Positions 44,308 to 54,121 of a stretch of 64,000 nucleotides of DNA are shown here, piece after piece. The position numbers and the translations under genes were made by a program. This DNA comes from an uncultured Faecalibacterium sp. (lineage in GTDB: Bacteria > Bacillota > Clostridia > Oscillospirales > Ruminococcaceae). The DNA lies in contig CAKTGQ010000001.1 of the NCBI GenBank assembly GCA_934561555.1, positions 156,509 to 220,508 of the forward strand. The letters run 5' to 3'. Positions within the stretch are counted from its first letter, which is position 1; every line of letters begins with the position of its first letter. Below the pieces are notes generated by a model that worked only from the letters and a program-made list of their open reading frames with translations, did not search any database and was not told the DNA's origin.

Positions 44308-44360
44308 AGGGTCCTTCCCTCCTGTCGGGATGCCCGCGCCCTACCGCAGGCCTTTGCATG

Positions 44361-44391
44361 AAAAAAGCGCGGACAGCCGTGCCATCCGCGC
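44361..44391 (-). terminator. Terminator/attenuator between mreB and mreC
   Basis: GCGCGGA/TCCGCGC 7-bp stem (44385-44391 with 44367-44373) followed by six T on the minus strand. A second larger dyad, GCGGAAAA/TTTTCCGC, spans 44411-44452. Confidence 0.7.
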
Positions 44392-44481
44392 AAGATGCAG
44401 TGTTTGCAGCGGAAAAACGCACAGCTGCTGTGTCTGAAACTTTTCCGCATTCTGAGCAATCCTCTCCGCAGAGAGCCACTC

Positions 44482-45504
<1,023 letters not shown>

Positions 45505-45600
45505 TGTTCCAAATCTCCTTACGATCGTTCCTTAAATCTATCCCAGAATGCCGGACAGTCTGCAGCAAACAGACCATCCTGCGCAGAATAACACGGTTCT

Positions 45601-45629
45601 ATTATAGCCGCAAGTGCTTCATTTCTCAA
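45601..45629 (-). promoter_or_regulatory. mreB promoter
   Basis: Minus strand TTGAGA (45629-45624), 17 bases, TATAAT (45606-45601), inside the gap after maf. Confidence 0.85.
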
Positions 45630-45666
45630 GCGTTTCGGCAAGTTTTCTATCATTTTTCCATTTTTC

Positions 45667-46230
45667 TCACAAAAAATGCGTCAGCGTCTGTACGGTGCGG
45701 CTGACTGGCAGCCCCATAATGGTGTAGTAGTCGCCCTCGATGCGGTCCAGCCACAGGGCTGCACGTCCCTGAATGGCGTAAGCACCGGCCTTATCGTAAG
45801 GCTCCGGGGTAGCGGTGTAGAACGTGATCTCCTTCTCTCCCAGCGGGAAAAAGGTCACCTTGCAGCTGTCCACAAAATGCTCTGTCCTGTCCCCTTTTGC
45901 AATGCACACACCGGTGTGCACCTGATGGGTCTTGCCGGAAAGGGCACGCAGCATCCGCTTGGCGTCCTCTGCGTCATGGGGCTTGCCGAACACGGTGCCG
46001 TCCACATCCACCACGGTGTCACAGCCGATGACTACGGCATCCGGGTGCTGCTTTGCCACCGCAAGGCACTTGCCGATGGCCAGCTGCTCCACCAGCTGCG
46101 CCGGGGTGGGGGCGGTGACGGCGCTTTCGTCAAAATCGCTGACGCAGACCGTGAAATCGGTGGTATACAGAGAGAGCAGTTCCCGTCTGCGGGGGCTGCC
46201 GGAAGCCAAAATCAGCTCATTTTCCTTCAT
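45667..46230 (-). CDS. maf: Maf nucleotide pyrophosphatase
   Basis: Hydrolyses non-canonical or modified (d)NTPs such as dTTP/UTP analogues and is linked to septum inhibition. 187 residues: LILASGSPRRRELLSLYT (nucleotide pocket), VIGCDTVVDVDGTVFGKPHD near 70 with the catalytic Asp, SGKTHQVHTGVCIA near 95, and EPYDKAGAYAIQGRAALWLD near 142. It follows dut by 18 bases, pairing two nucleotide-pool sanitisers in the zapA-U32-dut-maf transcript. Confidence 0.95.
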   Translation of the reverse strand: MKENELILASGSPRRRELLSLYTTDFTVCVSDFDESAVTAPTPAQLVEQLAIGKCLAVAKQHPDAVVIGCDTVVDVDGTVFGKPHDAEDAKRMLRALSGKTHQVHTGVCIAKGDRTEHFVDSCKVTFFPLGEKEITFYTATPEPYDKAGAYAIQGRAALWLDRIEGDYYTIMGLPVSRTVQTLTHFL

Positions 46231-46248
46231 TTTTACCGCGTCCCTTCC

Positions 46249-46698
46249 TTATCGGCCGGTAGAGCCAAAGCCGCCCGCGCCGCGCTGGGTATCGCCCAGC
46301 TCCTCGGCGGGCACAAAGGCGGCAGTGTACACCGGGGCGATGCACAGCTGTGCCACCCGTTCGCCGGGCTGAATGGTGTAAGCCTCGGCACCCAGATTGA
46401 CCATGGGCACCTTCAGCTCGCCGCGATAATCGCTGTCCACCACGCCCACGCCGTTGGCCATGCACAGGCCGTGCTTGATGGACAGGCCGCTGCGGGCATA
46501 CACCAGCGCTACGCTGTGCGCACCCGGCAGCTCGATGGCAAGGCCGGTGGGTACCAGCACCCGCTGCATGGGGGCAACGGTCAGCGGTGCGTCCAGCACG
46601 GCGCACAGGTCGGCGGCAGCTGCGCCGGGGGTGGCATAGGCGGGCACCTTTGCCCGGGCATCCAGTACCTTATATTTCACAGTGATGGGTTCCATCAT
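46249..46698 (-). CDS. dut: dUTP diphosphatase
   Basis: Trimeric dUTPase: dUTP to dUMP plus PPi, preventing uracil in DNA. 149 residues with all five motifs: AAAADLCA (motif I), YARSGLSIKHGL (II, near 68), NGVGVVDSDYRGELKVP (III, near 83), PGERVAQLCIAP (IV, near 110) and RGAGGFGSTGR (V, C-terminal). Two consecutive ATG codons (46698, 46695) both fit the upstream CGAGG. It follows the U32 gene by 65 bases. Confidence 0.96.
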   Translation of the reverse strand: MMEPITVKYKVLDARAKVPAYATPGAAAADLCAVLDAPLTVAPMQRVLVPTGLAIELPGAHSVALVYARSGLSIKHGLCMANGVGVVDSDYRGELKVPMVNLGAEAYTIQPGERVAQLCIAPVYTAAFVPAEELGDTQRGAGGFGSTGR

Positions 46699-46763
46699 AT
46701 AACCTCGTTTCGTTTTTCTGTTTTTTCGCTGGCAAAGCTTGGGGCAATGCCGGTGGCTTCCTG

Positions 46764-48833
46764 TCAGTTCGTCCCTTTAAAATACAGGCCGCGGGTAAAA
46801 TCGTCCTCAAAGGGGGCGTGGCTGCGGATCATTTCCAGAATCTGCGCCGCCTCCTCGCGGGATTCCAGCGTAAAGTAGGCCACGCCGTAGTCCACCGCCA
46901 GTGCGCCAGGCTTATCACCCATATAGATGGGCACCGGATTATAGATGGTGCGCACCCCAAGGCCGCACCGCACCGGGAACTTTTTGGCCTTGCGGTCGGT
47001 CAGCACGCCGGTCTTGTCGCAGTGGGCGCAGTCGTGGATGTTCTGCAGCGGGCAGGCGCGGGTGAGCATCAGCGGCATGTGACCGTAGACCATCACGCCC
47101 GTGGGCACAGGCTTCCCGTTCCGGGCGGGCGCAATGGACGCAATATCGCTGTCTTTCACCTCCGGCAGGATGAGCAGACTGGAAAGCCCCTGCTCTGCAT
47201 AGAACTGCGCCGCCACATTGTTGGTGATATTCAACCCGAAGCCGCCGGTCATAGGCAGGCCACGGCACAGCCGCAGATGGGCAATGTTGCTGACCTCGTA
47301 CCCGGCAAAGCCCGCACCCTGCGTGGCTGCGATACGGCGGGCGGTGTCCTGTTCCAGCGCACCGAACATGACCCGGGGCAGCTCCAGAACGGTCTTTGCC
47401 CGCCACTCCCGGGGCACACGGTCGGCCTGCGCAATGGGCAGAATGAGGTATTCCACCCCGTCAAGTGCCCGCTCCGGCACCTGCTCCCAGCGCTCGAACC
47501 GGGCGCGCAGGGTGCGGCGGGGCGGCAGGGTGCGCTGCGGCAGGGCGGCAACGTGTTCCTCAGTGGTAGGCCACGGGCGCAGCACCTCCCGCTTTTTGAG
47601 CAGGGCATCCAGTGCTTCCCGGCGCAGCTCGTTTACGGCGCTGCCGGGGATGAACCACGGCCCGCCGTCCATTTCCACCGTGATCTTCTCTGCCGTAAAG
47701 GGCGTGCCGCCGGTCTTTGCCAAGCTGCGGTTCAGGCTCTCGGTGGGGTCGGTGCGGGCAGGCTGCGGCTCGGCGTCCCCGTAGGCAAAGGCCTTGTTGC
47801 CGTCGGCATCGGTTACGGTCAGCTTTTCGCCGCCCTCCTCGATCTCCAGCTTCATCTGCACTGGCACGCGGGAGCGCTCGCGGCGGTAAAGCTCGCGCAG
47901 CATGGGCAGGGTCTTTTTGGTCAGCTCAGCGTCGGCTTCGCTGCGCACACCGAACATCGTACCGTCAATTTTGCCGTCCAGATAGCCGGAGGTGAAACCG
48001 GAGCGGCTGAAGGCGTTCTTCAGCAGGTCGCGGTCGTAGGCGCGGCCCTCGCGGCCCGCCAGACAGGCGCTGACCGCCGCCGCCACATACTCCGGTGTGC
48101 GCAGACGGCCCTCGATTTTTGCCGATGCTACGCCAAGGGCCTGCAGCTTATCCAGCTTGTCGATGGCGGAGTTATCCTTGAGGGAGAGGTGATGCAGCCG
48201 TCCGGGCTTGCCCTCCGGCAGGGCGTTGGCTTCAAAGGGCAGGCGGCAGGGGCCCGCACAGGAACCCCGGTTGCCGCTGCGCCCGCCCAGAAAGGCGGAC
48301 ATATAGCACTGGCCGCTCACACTCATGCACAGCGCGCCATGGATGAAGCATTCGGTCTCGATGCCGCAGTGCTTTGTGATGTGCTCCACCTCGGGCAGGC
48401 TCAACTCACGCGCCAGCACCACCCGGGTAAAGCCCAGTTCCTTCAGTTCCAGTGCGCCTTGCAGGGTGTGGACGCTCATCTGGGTGGAGCCGTGCCGGGG
48501 CAGCTGCGGGGCAATTTTACCAATTAAGGTAGCCACTGCCAGATCCTGACAGATGACTGCATCCGCGCCGCTGGCTGCCACCGCCCGGATGGCCTGCTCC
48601 AGCGCAGGCAGCTCAGTGCCATACACAGTCGTATTCAGCGCAACGTGCACCGCCACGCCCCGGGCGTGACAGAAGCGCACCGCCTCCTGCAGGCTGTCTG
48701 CATCAAAATTGCCGGCACCTGTGCGGGCGTTGAAGCCCGAAAAGCCCAAATATACTGCGTCCGCGCCGCTGAACACCGCCGCGCGGAGCATTTCTTCACT
48801 GCCCACCGGGGCTAAGATCTCGATCCTTGCCAT
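46764..48833 (-). CDS. U32-family protein with DUF3656-type extension (tRNA/rRNA hydroxylation type)
   Basis: 689 residues. Residues 1-330 form the U32 barrel: IEILAPVGSEEMLRAAVFSG, GADAVYLGFSGFNART, then the signature ECFIHGALCMSVSGQCYMSA near 165 and the Cys cluster NRGSCAGPCRLPFEAN near 190. Formerly annotated as collagenase-like peptidases, members such as TrhP (YegQ) and RlhA are now known to support prephenate-dependent tRNA or 23S rRNA hydroxylation, so an Fe-S RNA-modification role is more likely than proteolysis. Residues 380-600 are the DUF3656-like extension; CPLQNIHDCAHC near 605 adds more cysteines. It lies 36 bases after zapA. Confidence 0.87.
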   Translation of the reverse strand: MARIEILAPVGSEEMLRAAVFSGADAVYLGFSGFNARTGAGNFDADSLQEAVRFCHARGVAVHVALNTTVYGTELPALEQAIRAVAASGADAVICQDLAVATLIGKIAPQLPRHGSTQMSVHTLQGALELKELGFTRVVLARELSLPEVEHITKHCGIETECFIHGALCMSVSGQCYMSAFLGGRSGNRGSCAGPCRLPFEANALPEGKPGRLHHLSLKDNSAIDKLDKLQALGVASAKIEGRLRTPEYVAAAVSACLAGREGRAYDRDLLKNAFSRSGFTSGYLDGKIDGTMFGVRSEADAELTKKTLPMLRELYRRERSRVPVQMKLEIEEGGEKLTVTDADGNKAFAYGDAEPQPARTDPTESLNRSLAKTGGTPFTAEKITVEMDGGPWFIPGSAVNELRREALDALLKKREVLRPWPTTEEHVAALPQRTLPPRRTLRARFERWEQVPERALDGVEYLILPIAQADRVPREWRAKTVLELPRVMFGALEQDTARRIAATQGAGFAGYEVSNIAHLRLCRGLPMTGGFGLNITNNVAAQFYAEQGLSSLLILPEVKDSDIASIAPARNGKPVPTGVMVYGHMPLMLTRACPLQNIHDCAHCDKTGVLTDRKAKKFPVRCGLGVRTIYNPVPIYMGDKPGALAVDYGVAYFTLESREEAAQILEMIRSHAPFEDDFTRGLYFKGTN

Positions 48834-48869
48834 AGTTCTCCTTCTGACTTCTATTTATATAAGGTACAT

Positions 48870-49337
48870 TCAGTTGGTTTCGTCTGCCTGCGCACTGTCT
48901 GCCGCCGGGGCTTCCGGGGCGGCGGGCTGCTCCTGTGCAGTCTCTGCCGCAGCGCGGGCGGCGCGTTCCTCCCGGCGGGTCTCGCGCTGACGCTCCTTGG
49001 CCAGCTGCTCCCGCAGGGCAGCAGCTTCCCGTCGCAGCACGGCATTCTCGGCCAGCGCCTTGTCCTCAGCCAGCTTTGCCCGGGCTGCATCTGCGATATA
49101 ATCCTGAATCTGGCTGCGCATATTCTCTGCGCTGCCAGTGCTCTTGCGGTATTCATCCAGATAATCCATCGCGCAGAACACCGCCGCCTTGGTCACCGAA
49201 AGGTTATCATTGGTGTCCAGCAGCTTTGTGATGTCCTCGTCCAGCTTTTTGGCAAGACCGAGGATGTACTTTTCCGAATCTGTGGTTGCGATGGCATACG
49301 GTGTGCCCGCAATATTGACCCTTACCTTGTTTACCAT
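48870..49337 (-). CDS. zapA: Cell division protein ZapA
   Basis: Cytoplasmic FtsZ-bundling factor. ATG at 49337 follows GGGGAAAA; a longer frame adds 12 unlikely residues. 155 residues: MVNKVRVNIAGTPYAIATTD is the globular head, SEKYILGLAKKLDEDITKLL follows near 20, then a long coiled coil near 85-125 (AENAVLRREAAALREQLAKE) and an Ala/Pro/Gln tail of about 25 residues. It begins the zapA-U32-dut-maf transcript. LacI-type palindromes lie between its start and the putative -10 (TATAAT, 49524-49519). Confidence 0.9.
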   Translation of the reverse strand: MVNKVRVNIAGTPYAIATTDSEKYILGLAKKLDEDITKLLDTNDNLSVTKAAVFCAMDYLDEYRKSTGSAENMRSQIQDYIADAARAKLAEDKALAENAVLRREAAALREQLAKERQRETRREERAARAAAETAQEQPAAPEAPAADSAQADETN

Positions 49338-49419
49338 GGTGTTTTCCCCTTTTTTCCTGTATCTGTACGGCACAAAGCCGTTTGTTCTGCATTTTACCGG
49401 GATTTTGCATCGTTTCCGG

Positions 49420-49500
49420 TAACGTTTCGACTTTCGAAAACGTTTCGGCGGAGTTTCCTATGCCATTACTGCCGGAATTACTCCCCGAAAAGCGTTTCGC
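49420..49500. promoter_or_regulatory. Cluster of LacI/CcpA-type palindromes between zapA and glgP
   Basis: CGAAAACGTTTCGG (49435-49448) and CGAAAAGCGTTTCGC (49486-49500) are near-palindromes centred on (A)CG, with a related half, TAACGTTTCGA, at 49420-49430. They lie 15-100 bases downstream of a minus-strand TATAAT and upstream of glgP. The rest of the 49338-49761 gap holds the glgP promoter and a further cre-like GCAAACGCTTATGC near 49733. Confidence 0.5.
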
Positions 49501-49628
49501 TGCTCAGTTCTACCCTCTATTATAATATAAATACGCCGCAAGAAAAAGTGGAATTTTTGAAATTTCGGCATATTTATCAGAAAGTGGCCTAAAAAAATAG
49601 CAGTTACGGAAAAAAAGCGCCTAGTTCC

Positions 49629-49657
49629 TTGCATTTGCAAATCGTTCATATTATAAT
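49629..49657 (+). promoter_or_regulatory. glgP promoter
   Basis: TTGCAT (49629-49634), 17 bases, TATAAT (49652-49657). Confidence 0.8.
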
Positions 49658-49761
49658 AACTTTGTTATGTTGGCAGCCGGGCGAAAGAGGGAACGTTTCT
49701 GCTGCTATTATCTACTCAATTATTTTAGCAAAGCAAACGCTTATGCGGATAGGAGCACACT

Positions 49762-52167
49762 ATGACATCAAAAGAATTTGGCAAAATTCTTCAGGACAAG
49801 CTCACCAGCGAGTACGGTGTGGAGCTGAACGTTGCCTCCAACCAGCAGATCTACCGCTCTCTGGCTCTGATCTGCCGTCAGATGATGAGTGAGAACCACA
49901 AAAAGTTCCAGTCCAAGGCCATCGGCACCGGCACAAAGCAGGTCTACTACCTCTGCATGGAGTTCCTGATGGGCCGCAGTCTGAAGATGAGCCTGTTCAA
50001 TCTGGGTCTGGATGAGGTCGCCAAGAAGGCACTGGCTGACGCCGAGATCAATCTGGACAGCATTTTTGAGGAAGAGCCCGATGCAGGTCTGGGCAACGGC
50101 GGCTTGGGCCGTCTGGCTGCCTGCTATCTGGACGGCATGGCCACCACCGATATCTGCGGCACCGGCTACTCCATCCTGTACGAGTACGGCATCTTCAAGC
50201 AGAAGATCGTGGACGGCTGGCAGCAGGAGCGCGCCGACAACTGGCTGCCCGGCGGTCAGGTGTGGCTGAAGAGCCACCCGGATCAGGCTGTGGAGATCCG
50301 TTTTGACGGCGAGATCCACGAGAACTGGGACAACGGCTTCCACTACATCCAGCACACCAACTACAACAGCGTCATGGCCATCCCCTCCGATATGTATGTG
50401 CAGGGCTACGATGGAAAGGGCGTTGCAAAGCTGCGTCTGTGGCAGGCAAAGGCTCCGGACTTTGATATGTCCAGCTTCTCTCTGGGCAACTACAACACCG
50501 CTATGAGCAAGAACGCCAACGCCGAGCTCATCTCCAAGGTGCTGTACCCCAACGATAACCACGTTGAGGGCAAGATCCTGCGCCTGCGTCAGCAGTACTT
50601 CCTGTCCGCTGCTTCTATCGGCGATATCGTGCAGAACCACCTGTCCAGCTACGCTACGCTGGAGAACCTGCCCGACAAGGTCGCTATCCAGCTGAACGAC
50701 ACCCACCCCACGCTGGCCATCCCCGAGATGATGCGCATCCTGCTGGATGAGTGCGGCTTTGACTGGGACAAGGCCTTCAGCATCTGCCAGAAGGTGTTCT
50801 CCTACACCAACCACACCGTTATGGCCGAGGCTCTGGAGAAGTGGAACGTGGACATCTTCAAGATGACCCTGCCCCGCATCTACCAGATCGTGGTGGAGAT
50901 GGACCGCCGCGCCCGCGAGGAGCTGGCAAAGGCCTTCCCCGGCGATCAGGGCAAGATCGACTACATGGCACTGATCGGCGACAATCAGGTGCGCATGGCC
51001 AATATCTGCGCCTACACCGCCAACAGCATCAACGGCGTTTCCAAGCTGCACAGCGAGATCATCAAGGAGAGCGTTTTCCACGATTACTACCTGTTCAAGC
51101 CCAACGCCTTCAAGAACGTGACCAACGGCATTGCATACCGCCGCTGGCTGCTGGCTTCTAACCCCGGCCTGTGCAAGCTGCTGGACGAGACCATCGGCGA
51201 CGGCTACAAGCACGATGCTTCCGATCTGACCAAGCTGAACAAGTACGCCGATGACAAGACCGTGCTGAAGAAGCTGAACGAGATCAAGCTGGCCAACAAG
51301 AAGGACTTTGCAAGCTATCTGGCAAAGAGCACCGGTCAGGTCATCGACCCCAATTCCATCTTTGACTGCCAGGTCAAGCGTATGCACGAGTACAAGCGCC
51401 AGCACCTGAATGCGCTGAACATCGCTGCACAGTACCTGTACCTGAAGGAGAACCCCAACGCCGACTTTATCCCCAAGACCTACATCTTCGGCGCAAAGGC
51501 TGCTCCCGGCTACTACATGGCAAAGCAGATGATCCGTATGATCTGCAAGCTGGGCGACCTGATCAACAATGACCCCGCCGTGCGCGAGAAGCTGCGCGTG
51601 GTGTATCTGGAGGAGTACTGTGTCTCCTTGAGCGAGCACCTGATGCCCGCTGCCGAGGTCTCTGAGCAGATCTCTCTGGCAGGCACCGAGGCTTCCGGTA
51701 CCGGTAACATGAAGTTCATGCTGAACGGTGCCATCACGCTGGGCACTCTGGACGGTGCAAACGTGGAGATTGCTGATGCTGCCGGCAAGGAGAACGAGCT
51801 GATCTTTGGTATGCTGACCCCCGAGGTGAACAACCTGAAGCAGGTGGGCTACCACCCCAACGCCTTTATCATGGGCGACGACGTGGCCAACAGCGCTCTG
51901 AACTTCCTGGAGCGCGGCTGGAACGGCGAGAACTTCCACGAGGTCACCGAGAACCTGCGCAGCAGCGACCCGTACATGGTCATGGCCGACTTCAAGGACT
52001 ACCGCCGTGCACAGGCCGACCTGCAGAAGCTGTATGCTGACCGCGAGACTTGGGCGCGCATGAGCCTGAAGAACATCGCCAACAGCGGCATCTTCAGCGC
52101 AGACCGCGCCGTGCTGGACTACGCCCGCGATATCTGGTACGCTTCCCCCGTGCCCATGGGCAAGTAA
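49762..52167 (+). CDS. glgP: Glycogen/starch/maltodextrin phosphorylase
   Basis: PLP-dependent phosphorolysis of alpha-1,4-glucans to glucose-1-phosphate. 801 residues. ATG at 49762 follows AGGAGC. Signatures: QVYYLCMEFLMGRSLKMSLF near 55, DAGLGNGGLGRLAACYLDGM near 110, AIQLNDTHPTLAIPEMMRIL near 310, VKRMHEYKRQHLNALNI near 540 and the PLP-lysine site EASGTGNMKFMLNGA near 645. Codon usage is strongly biased, as for an abundant enzyme. The terminator at 52187-52224 separates it from the GH13 gene, but the two are likely functionally linked in alpha-glucan breakdown. Confidence 0.96.
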   Translation: MTSKEFGKILQDKLTSEYGVELNVASNQQIYRSLALICRQMMSENHKKFQSKAIGTGTKQVYYLCMEFLMGRSLKMSLFNLGLDEVAKKALADAEINLDSIFEEEPDAGLGNGGLGRLAACYLDGMATTDICGTGYSILYEYGIFKQKIVDGWQQERADNWLPGGQVWLKSHPDQAVEIRFDGEIHENWDNGFHYIQHTNYNSVMAIPSDMYVQGYDGKGVAKLRLWQAKAPDFDMSSFSLGNYNTAMSKNANAELISKVLYPNDNHVEGKILRLRQQYFLSAASIGDIVQNHLSSYATLENLPDKVAIQLNDTHPTLAIPEMMRILLDECGFDWDKAFSICQKVFSYTNHTVMAEALEKWNVDIFKMTLPRIYQIVVEMDRRAREELAKAFPGDQGKIDYMALIGDNQVRMANICAYTANSINGVSKLHSEIIKESVFHDYYLFKPNAFKNVTNGIAYRRWLLASNPGLCKLLDETIGDGYKHDASDLTKLNKYADDKTVLKKLNEIKLANKKDFASYLAKSTGQVIDPNSIFDCQVKRMHEYKRQHLNALNIAAQYLYLKENPNADFIPKTYIFGAKAAPGYYMAKQMIRMICKLGDLINNDPAVREKLRVVYLEEYCVSLSEHLMPAAEVSEQISLAGTEASGTGNMKFMLNGAITLGTLDGANVEIADAAGKENELIFGMLTPEVNNLKQVGYHPNAFIMGDDVANSALNFLERGWNGENFHEVTENLRSSDPYMVMADFKDYRRAQADLQKLYADRETWARMSLKNIANSGIFSADRAVLDYARDIWYASPVPMGK

Positions 52168-52186
52168 TTTTCCCCTGTAAAACCGC

Positions 52187-52224
52187 AAAGCCCCGGTGGC
52201 ATTTCGCCCGCCGGGGCTTTTTTG
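52187..52224 (+). terminator. Terminator after glgP
   Basis: AAAGCCCCGG (52187-52196) with CCGGGGCTTT (52211-52220), then T's. It lies immediately upstream of the next gene's ribosome site. Confidence 0.88.
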
Positions 52225-52241
52225 AGAAAGGACGATCTTTT

Positions 52242-54098
52242 TTGTCTTGTCTGTTCAACAGCTATGACCCCTACTTTAAACAGCCTTTTGGTGCCGTGCG
52301 CGCCGGGCAGACCGTGCACCTGACCCTGTGCATCCCCGAGGAGCTGGGCTATGTAGACCCACACCTTGTGCTGCAAAAGGAGGGCAAATACGATGTGCCC
52401 GTGCACTACCGCATGAAATTTGACGGCCAGACGCCCCACCAGAACCATTTTTCGGTGGACGTTGTGCTGGGCGACCCGGGCCTATACTTCTATTACTTTG
52501 ACCTGTATACCGACTTCCGCCGCATCGTGCGCGGGGCAGACAACTGCGGCGTGGTCAGCTGGCAGGAGGGCGAAAGCTGGCAGATCACGGTCTACGAGCC
52601 GGATTTCCAGACGCCGGAGTGCATCAAGGGCAAAGTGTTCTACCAGATCTTCCCGGACCGGTTCTGTGAGGGCATCGAGAATAAGCCCATGCCCTTCCCG
52701 GACCGACTGTATCAGGCCGATAAGCACGCCGAGCCCTTCTGGCAGCCCAACGAGACCGGCGGCCACCTGAACGAGGACTACTTCGGCGGCGATTTAGAGG
52801 GCATCCGCATCAAGCTGCCCTACCTGCGGGAGATGGGCGTGGATTACCTGTACCTGAACCCCATCTTTGAGGCGCACTCCAACCACCGCTACAACACCGC
52901 CGACTACCTGAACGTGGACCCACTGCTGGGCACCAACGAGGAGTTTGAGGTGCTCTGCCGCGAAGCCGCCAAGTACGGCATCGGCATCGTGCTGGACGGC
53001 GTGTTCAGCCACACCGGCTCTGACAGCCGGTACTTCAACCGCGAGGGACGCTACGGCAAGGGCGGCGCTTACCGCGACCCCAACTCCCCCTACCGCAGCT
53101 GGTATGACTTTGACCCCAAGTACAAGGGCGGCTACCGCAGCTGGTGGGGCTTCGAGACCCTGCCGGAGGTCAACGAGGAGACGCCTTCCTTTGTGGAGTT
53201 CATCACCGGCGAGGGCGGCGTCATCGACACATGGCTGCGCCGGGGCGCCGCCGGTTTCCGGCTGGATGTGGCCGACGAGCTGCCGGACGAATTCATCGAG
53301 AAGATCCGCACCGCCGTTAAGCGGGTAAGCCCGGAGAAGTTTTTGCTGGGCGAGGTGTGGGAGGACGCCACCACCAAGTTCGGCTTTGACCGCCGCCGTA
53401 CCTACCTGCTGGGCAAGGGGCTGGACAGCGTGATGAACTACCCCTTCAAGAACTCCGTGCTGGATTTTGTCAAGGGCAAGCCCGCCCAGCAGACCGCCAA
53501 CGAGATCCTTTCCATCTGCGAGCACTACCCTGCCCCCGCCATCAACACCGCTCTGAATTTCCTGTCCACCCACGACACCGAACGCGCCCTGACCGTGATC
53601 GCGGACGAGCCTGCCAACGGACGCGGGCGGGAGTGGCAGAGCGGCCGCAGCGTGACCGGCGAAGCCTACGAGGAAGGGATGCTGCGCCTGCGCATGGCGT
53701 ATGCCATCATCTACACCCTGCCCGGCGTGCCCTGCCTTTACTACGGCGACGAGATTGGGATGCAGGGCTACCGCGACCCCTTCAACCGCGCCTTCTTCTG
53801 CTGGGACAGCCACGAGGAGCGGCTGCGCCCGGTGCTGGCACAGCTGGCGCAGCTGCGTCACAGCTGCGAAGCCTTCCGCACCGGTGAGCTGCGGGTGCTG
53901 CGGGCTGAGGACGGCATCCTGCACTATCAGCGCATCGGTAAGACCGAGACTGCGGAAATCATCGTGAACCGCTCTGAGCATATCATCGTGGAGCTGCTGG
54001 CCAGTGGCAAGCACACCGAGGTAAACCCCATGGGCTTTACCATCGTGGTGGAGGAAAACGGCCACAACCCTAACCACAGCTACTACGACATGAAATAA
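52242..54098 (+). CDS. GH13 alpha-amylase family glycosidase (neopullulanase/cyclomaltodextrinase-like)
   Basis: Hydrolyses alpha-1,4 (possibly alpha-1,6) glucans; no signal peptide, so intracellular. The start is TTG at 52242, ten bases after AAAGGAC; no ATG fits. 618 residues. Residues 1-130 are a beta-sandwich N-domain. The GH13 barrel begins VFYQIFPDRFCEG near 135. Conserved regions: VLDGVFSHTG (I, near 250), GFRLDVADEL (II, nucleophile Asp near 345), FLLGEVWEDA (III, acid Glu near 370) and FLSTHDTERAL (IV, near 440). It probably acts with GlgP on maltodextrins. It lies 23 bases upstream of the M15 lipoprotein gene. Confidence 0.93.
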   Translation: MSCLFNSYDPYFKQPFGAVRAGQTVHLTLCIPEELGYVDPHLVLQKEGKYDVPVHYRMKFDGQTPHQNHFSVDVVLGDPGLYFYYFDLYTDFRRIVRGADNCGVVSWQEGESWQITVYEPDFQTPECIKGKVFYQIFPDRFCEGIENKPMPFPDRLYQADKHAEPFWQPNETGGHLNEDYFGGDLEGIRIKLPYLREMGVDYLYLNPIFEAHSNHRYNTADYLNVDPLLGTNEEFEVLCREAAKYGIGIVLDGVFSHTGSDSRYFNREGRYGKGGAYRDPNSPYRSWYDFDPKYKGGYRSWWGFETLPEVNEETPSFVEFITGEGGVIDTWLRRGAAGFRLDVADELPDEFIEKIRTAVKRVSPEKFLLGEVWEDATTKFGFDRRRTYLLGKGLDSVMNYPFKNSVLDFVKGKPAQQTANEILSICEHYPAPAINTALNFLSTHDTERALTVIADEPANGRGREWQSGRSVTGEAYEEGMLRLRMAYAIIYTLPGVPCLYYGDEIGMQGYRDPFNRAFFCWDSHEERLRPVLAQLAQLRHSCEAFRTGELRVLRAEDGILHYQRIGKTETAEIIVNRSEHIIVELLASGKHTEVNPMGFTIVVEENGHNPNHSYYDMK

Positions 54099-54121
54099 TT
54101 TCTTGAGGAGGAATCACTATC

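Noticed and set aside
46764..48833. Secreted collagenase (old U32 annotation)
   Set aside because: No signal peptide; the Cys cluster fits the RNA-hydroxylation members of U32.
49768..52188. 806-codon minus-strand frame over glgP
   Set aside because: Antisense of glgP with low-complexity composition; no start signals.
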